Virus record (IMG/VR): IMGVR_UViG_3300005293_000048 | Span: 1 to 29,499 of that record | Length of the DNA: 29,499 nt | Reading direction: 5' to 3' (one strand) | Source: a virus | Program-made: the position numbers and the translations under genes | Part shown: positions 27,423-29,499 of the stretch, piece after piece | How positions within the stretch are numbered: position 1 is the stretch's first letter | Layout: the number at the start of each line of letters is the position of its first letter | The notes under the pieces: model-generated | Told to the model about the DNA's origin: nothing | Databases searched by the model: none | What the model saw: the letters and a program-made list of their open reading frames with translations, nothing else

Positions 27423-29378
27423 GTGGATCACATCAAGGCGCAGCTAGACAATCTAGCAGAAGCTACCGATGAGCAGATTACCGCCCTAGAGGCGAGCATC
27501 ATCGCTCAGTTTGATGAGTTCGCAGAAGCCGACCGCACTGCACAGTCAGTGGACGCGATGAGCGAGCTTGCAGACATGCTCGACTCTGTGCGTGGAGAAG
27601 TAGTCCGTCGTGAGGCACAGGCTGAAGAGCTTGAGGCCCGCGCATCGGAGGCTGCTAGCCGCGTACACGGTGGCGCTGAGGAAGAGATTTCTGAAGAGGA
27701 AATCCCTGCCGAGGACGCACCCGAGGACGAGGACGATGTTCCCGTCACCGCATCCGCTGAGACTGAAGAGGTCGAAGTACGCGAAACACCCGAAGAAATT
27801 CCCGCAGTAGAGGCTCCCGTTGAGGAAGTCGTTGCTGAGGAAACGGTCGAAGAGGCCACCCCCGAGGCAGAGGCCCCGGTTGAGGAAGAGGTTGTAGTTG
27901 AAGCCGCTCCTGAGACCGAAGCATCCGTCGAAGAGGTCGTAGAAGAGACCACCCCCGTCGAGGCAGAGGCCGCAGTCGAAGAGACTGTTGCAGAGGTCGA
28001 GGCACCAGCCGAAGCAGAAGCTTCAAATTCCGAAGTAGAACCAACTATTGAGTCTGAGACTCAGGAAGAGGCACACACCGTGACCGCATCAGTCGAGGGG
28101 CTTTCCGCTCCTGCTGACCGCGCCGTAGACCTCCAGGTTACCGAAGCCCCCGTAGCCATTGTGGCGGGTGCCGACATTCCTGGTTACTCGGCTGGTCAGC
28201 CCATTCTAGACAAGCTGGGTGTCGCTAAGGCGTTCACCGAGCGCCTACACACACTCCGCCGTGCAAACGGTGGAGACGGAGAGCAGCACACCGTTGCCTC
28301 CTTCCAGTTCCCGTACGCTGAAGAGCGTTCCCTGGTTGCTGGTGCAGCCGAGGACAACGGCAAGAAGATCGCCGCGTTTGCTGAAGAGCACGCTGCAATC
28401 GTTGCTTCTGGTGGATTCGGTACGCCGAGCCCCCAGCGCTACGACATCTTCGGCTTCGGTACCGACGCACGTCCCGTCAAGGACTCCCTGCCGAAGTTCC
28501 AGGCTGACCGTGGCTCCATCAGCTACATCGAGCCCCCGCAGCTAGCGGACTACGCAGACGCCGTTGGTGTCTGGACGCCTGACATGGACGAGGCCGCTGC
28601 CGGTAACGGTGGCTCTGGTGCCGATGTCGTGAAGAACCTTCTCGTTGTAACGGGCGCACAGACCCGCTACGCTGAGATTGACGCTATCACGCTTCAGCTT
28701 CAGATCGGTAACCTGCTTTCCCGCGCGTACCCCGAGCTAGTCGCTCGCCACAACGAGCTTGCTCTCATCCAGCACGCACGTCTGGCTGAGAAGACCATCC
28801 TCGCCAAGATTTCCGCAGGTTCTACTCAGGTTACGGCTCCCGCCGTCCTCGGTGTAGCTCGCGACTTCCTGGTCACGGTTCGCAAGGCTGCTACGCAGTA
28901 CCGCTCGCGTCACCGCCTGCCGCTGGAGACCCCCCTCCAGTCCATCATCCCCAACTGGCTGTTCGAGGCTATCGCTAGCGACCTCACGCTCCAGATGCCC
29001 GGTGATGACACGCTCGGCGTAACCACTGGAGAAATCCGTGGCTACCTTTCCGGTTCGAACGTCTCCTTCGTGGCGTCGTACGACCTGAACGAGTTCGGCG
29101 TACAGGGTCCTGGCGTTCTCAACTCCTGGGACCCGGACGGAACCGGCGCAGTCACCTTCGACTGGTTCCTGTTCTCCGAGGGCACCTGGCTGTTCCTTGA
29201 CGGTGGAACTCTCGACATCGGAATCGTCCGTGACTCGGCTCTTGTCGGCACGAACGACTACCGCATGTTCGTTGAGACCTTCGAGGGTGTCGCCAAGATC
29301 GGTATCGAGTCCATCAAGGTCACTCAGACCTTCCGTGTGACTGGTGCCGCTTCCGCCCTAGAGGACATCACGTCCTAA
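27423..29378 (+). CDS. Major capsid protein with N-terminal scaffold-like region, 651 aa
   Basis: GTG 27423 follows AAGGAGGT with good spacing; the in-frame ATG-less extension to 27390 is not needed. Residues 1-83 are a charged coiled coil (EQITALEASIIAQFDEFAEA). Residues 84-219 are an extreme Glu/Val/Ala/Pro repeat region. From about 224 on is the HK97-fold capsid domain (PFAEERS-type strand FPYAEERSLVAGAAEDNGKK; QTRYAEIDAITLQLQIGNLL; GTWLFLDGGTLDIGIVRDSA). The acidic part fits a fused delta/scaffold domain that the upstream protease would remove. VTAS at 220-223 lies exactly at this border, a second at 108-111. It has its own promoter after a terminator and is expected to be highly expressed. 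Identification rests on fold pattern and position. Confidence 0.9.
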   Translation: MDHIKAQLDNLAEATDEQITALEASIIAQFDEFAEADRTAQSVDAMSELADMLDSVRGEVVRREAQAEELEARASEAASRVHGGAEEEISEEEIPAEDAPEDEDDVPVTASAETEEVEVRETPEEIPAVEAPVEEVVAEETVEEATPEAEAPVEEEVVVEAAPETEASVEEVVEETTPVEAEAAVEETVAEVEAPAEAEASNSEVEPTIESETQEEAHTVTASVEGLSAPADRAVDLQVTEAPVAIVAGADIPGYSAGQPILDKLGVAKAFTERLHTLRRANGGDGEQHTVASFQFPYAEERSLVAGAAEDNGKKIAAFAEEHAAIVASGGFGTPSPQRYDIFGFGTDARPVKDSLPKFQADRGSISYIEPPQLADYADAVGVWTPDMDEAAAGNGGSGADVVKNLLVVTGAQTRYAEIDAITLQLQIGNLLSRAYPELVARHNELALIQHARLAEKTILAKISAGSTQVTAPAVLGVARDFLVTVRKAATQYRSRHRLPLETPLQSIIPNWLFEAIASDLTLQMPGDDTLGVTTGEIRGYLSGSNVSFVASYDLNEFGVQGPGVLNSWDPDGTGAVTFDWFLFSEGTWLFLDGGTLDIGIVRDSALVGTNDYRMFVETFEGVAKIGIESIKVTQTFRVTGAASALEDITS

Positions 29379-29391
29379 GCATAATCCACAA

Positions 29392-29498
29392 ACCCGAGCC
29401 ACACTGAAACTAGGAGACTAAACAATGGCTTTCAACGGCATTGTACCCGCCTCACCACTAGAGGTCGCACCCTGCGGCCTGTTCAGTGTGGCTCGGGT
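29392..29498. repeat. 17-bp perfect inverted repeat at the window edge
   Basis: ACCCGAGCCACACTGAA (29392-29408) and its exact reverse complement (29482-29498) flank 73 nt that hold the ribosome-binding site and start of the next gene. The right arm ends one base before the window edge. Confidence 0.8.
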
Positions 29499-29499
29499 C
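29424..29499 (+). CDS. Start of a gene following the capsid gene, partial (25 codons)
   Basis: ATG 29424 has AGGAG (29412-29416) 7 nt upstream and reads MAFNGIVPASPLEVAPCGLF before running off the window. Genes right after the capsid gene are often head-completion or decoration proteins. The visible part is too short to classify. Confidence 0.75.

Noticed and set aside
27506-27952. 148-aa minus-strand Ser/Thr-rich frame
   Set aside because: Direct antisense of the Glu/Val/Ala repeats of the capsid extension.

Overview
The window is part of the genome of a tailed phage (Caudoviricetes) that most likely infects an actinobacterium. Supporting signs are GC-rich coding DNA, GTG and TTG starts, many genes whose ATG lies about 6 nt after a -10 box (leaderless mRNAs), and head proteins of the type common in actinophages. 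I could not name the host genus or the phage cluster from sequence alone. No tRNA, rRNA, CRISPR array or integrase was seen.

Region 1 (1-3400): seven rightward and two leftward small genes. Almost every one is its own transcription unit with a sigma70-like promoter and a hairpin terminator. Four have a near-identical GGGAGAGGAACCC block just before the ATG, which resembles the start-associated sequences of cluster K mycobacteriophages. One gene (562-1161) encodes a two-HTH protein; the rest are unknown.

Region 2 (3328-4001): 674 bp without a convincing gene. It holds a 15-bp terminator stem, G-rich tandem repeats, a CCTAGG palindrome cluster, ATCA and TGTA repeats, and then a promoter followed by a series of hairpins (candidate ncRNA). 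It could be a replication origin, a packaging site or a joined genome end.

Region 3 (4002-7384): two leftward operons. The first has 3 genes from a leaderless promoter at 7384. The second has 11 tightly overlapping genes from a TTGACA-17-TAGGAT promoter at 6386-6414 and ends in a HIT-family protein. Several of its genes are under 60 aa.

Region 4 (7470-29499): the rightward virion and packaging block. In order: three overlapping genes for probable accessory virion proteins; large terminase with a 269-aa intein whose LAGLIDADG motifs look degenerate; a second two-HTH protein (possible small terminase); two small proteins; a 201-aa stand-alone terminase-like ATPase with no nuclease domain; a small membrane protein; portal; a 2222-aa modular protein; a 189-aa protein; a 1535-aa protein containing the capsid maturation protease; an antisense endonuclease VII-type HNH gene between two terminators; the major capsid protein with a long acidic N-terminal scaffold-like region; and the first 25 codons of the next gene.

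The most unusual points are the second ATPase-only terminase paralogue, a recurrent (L/V)TA(S/A) motif at domain borders of the head proteins that may mark protease cleavage sites, an overprinted 90-aa reading frame with its own Shine-Dalgarno inside the 2222-aa gene, and the repeat-rich 3.4-4.0 kb region.
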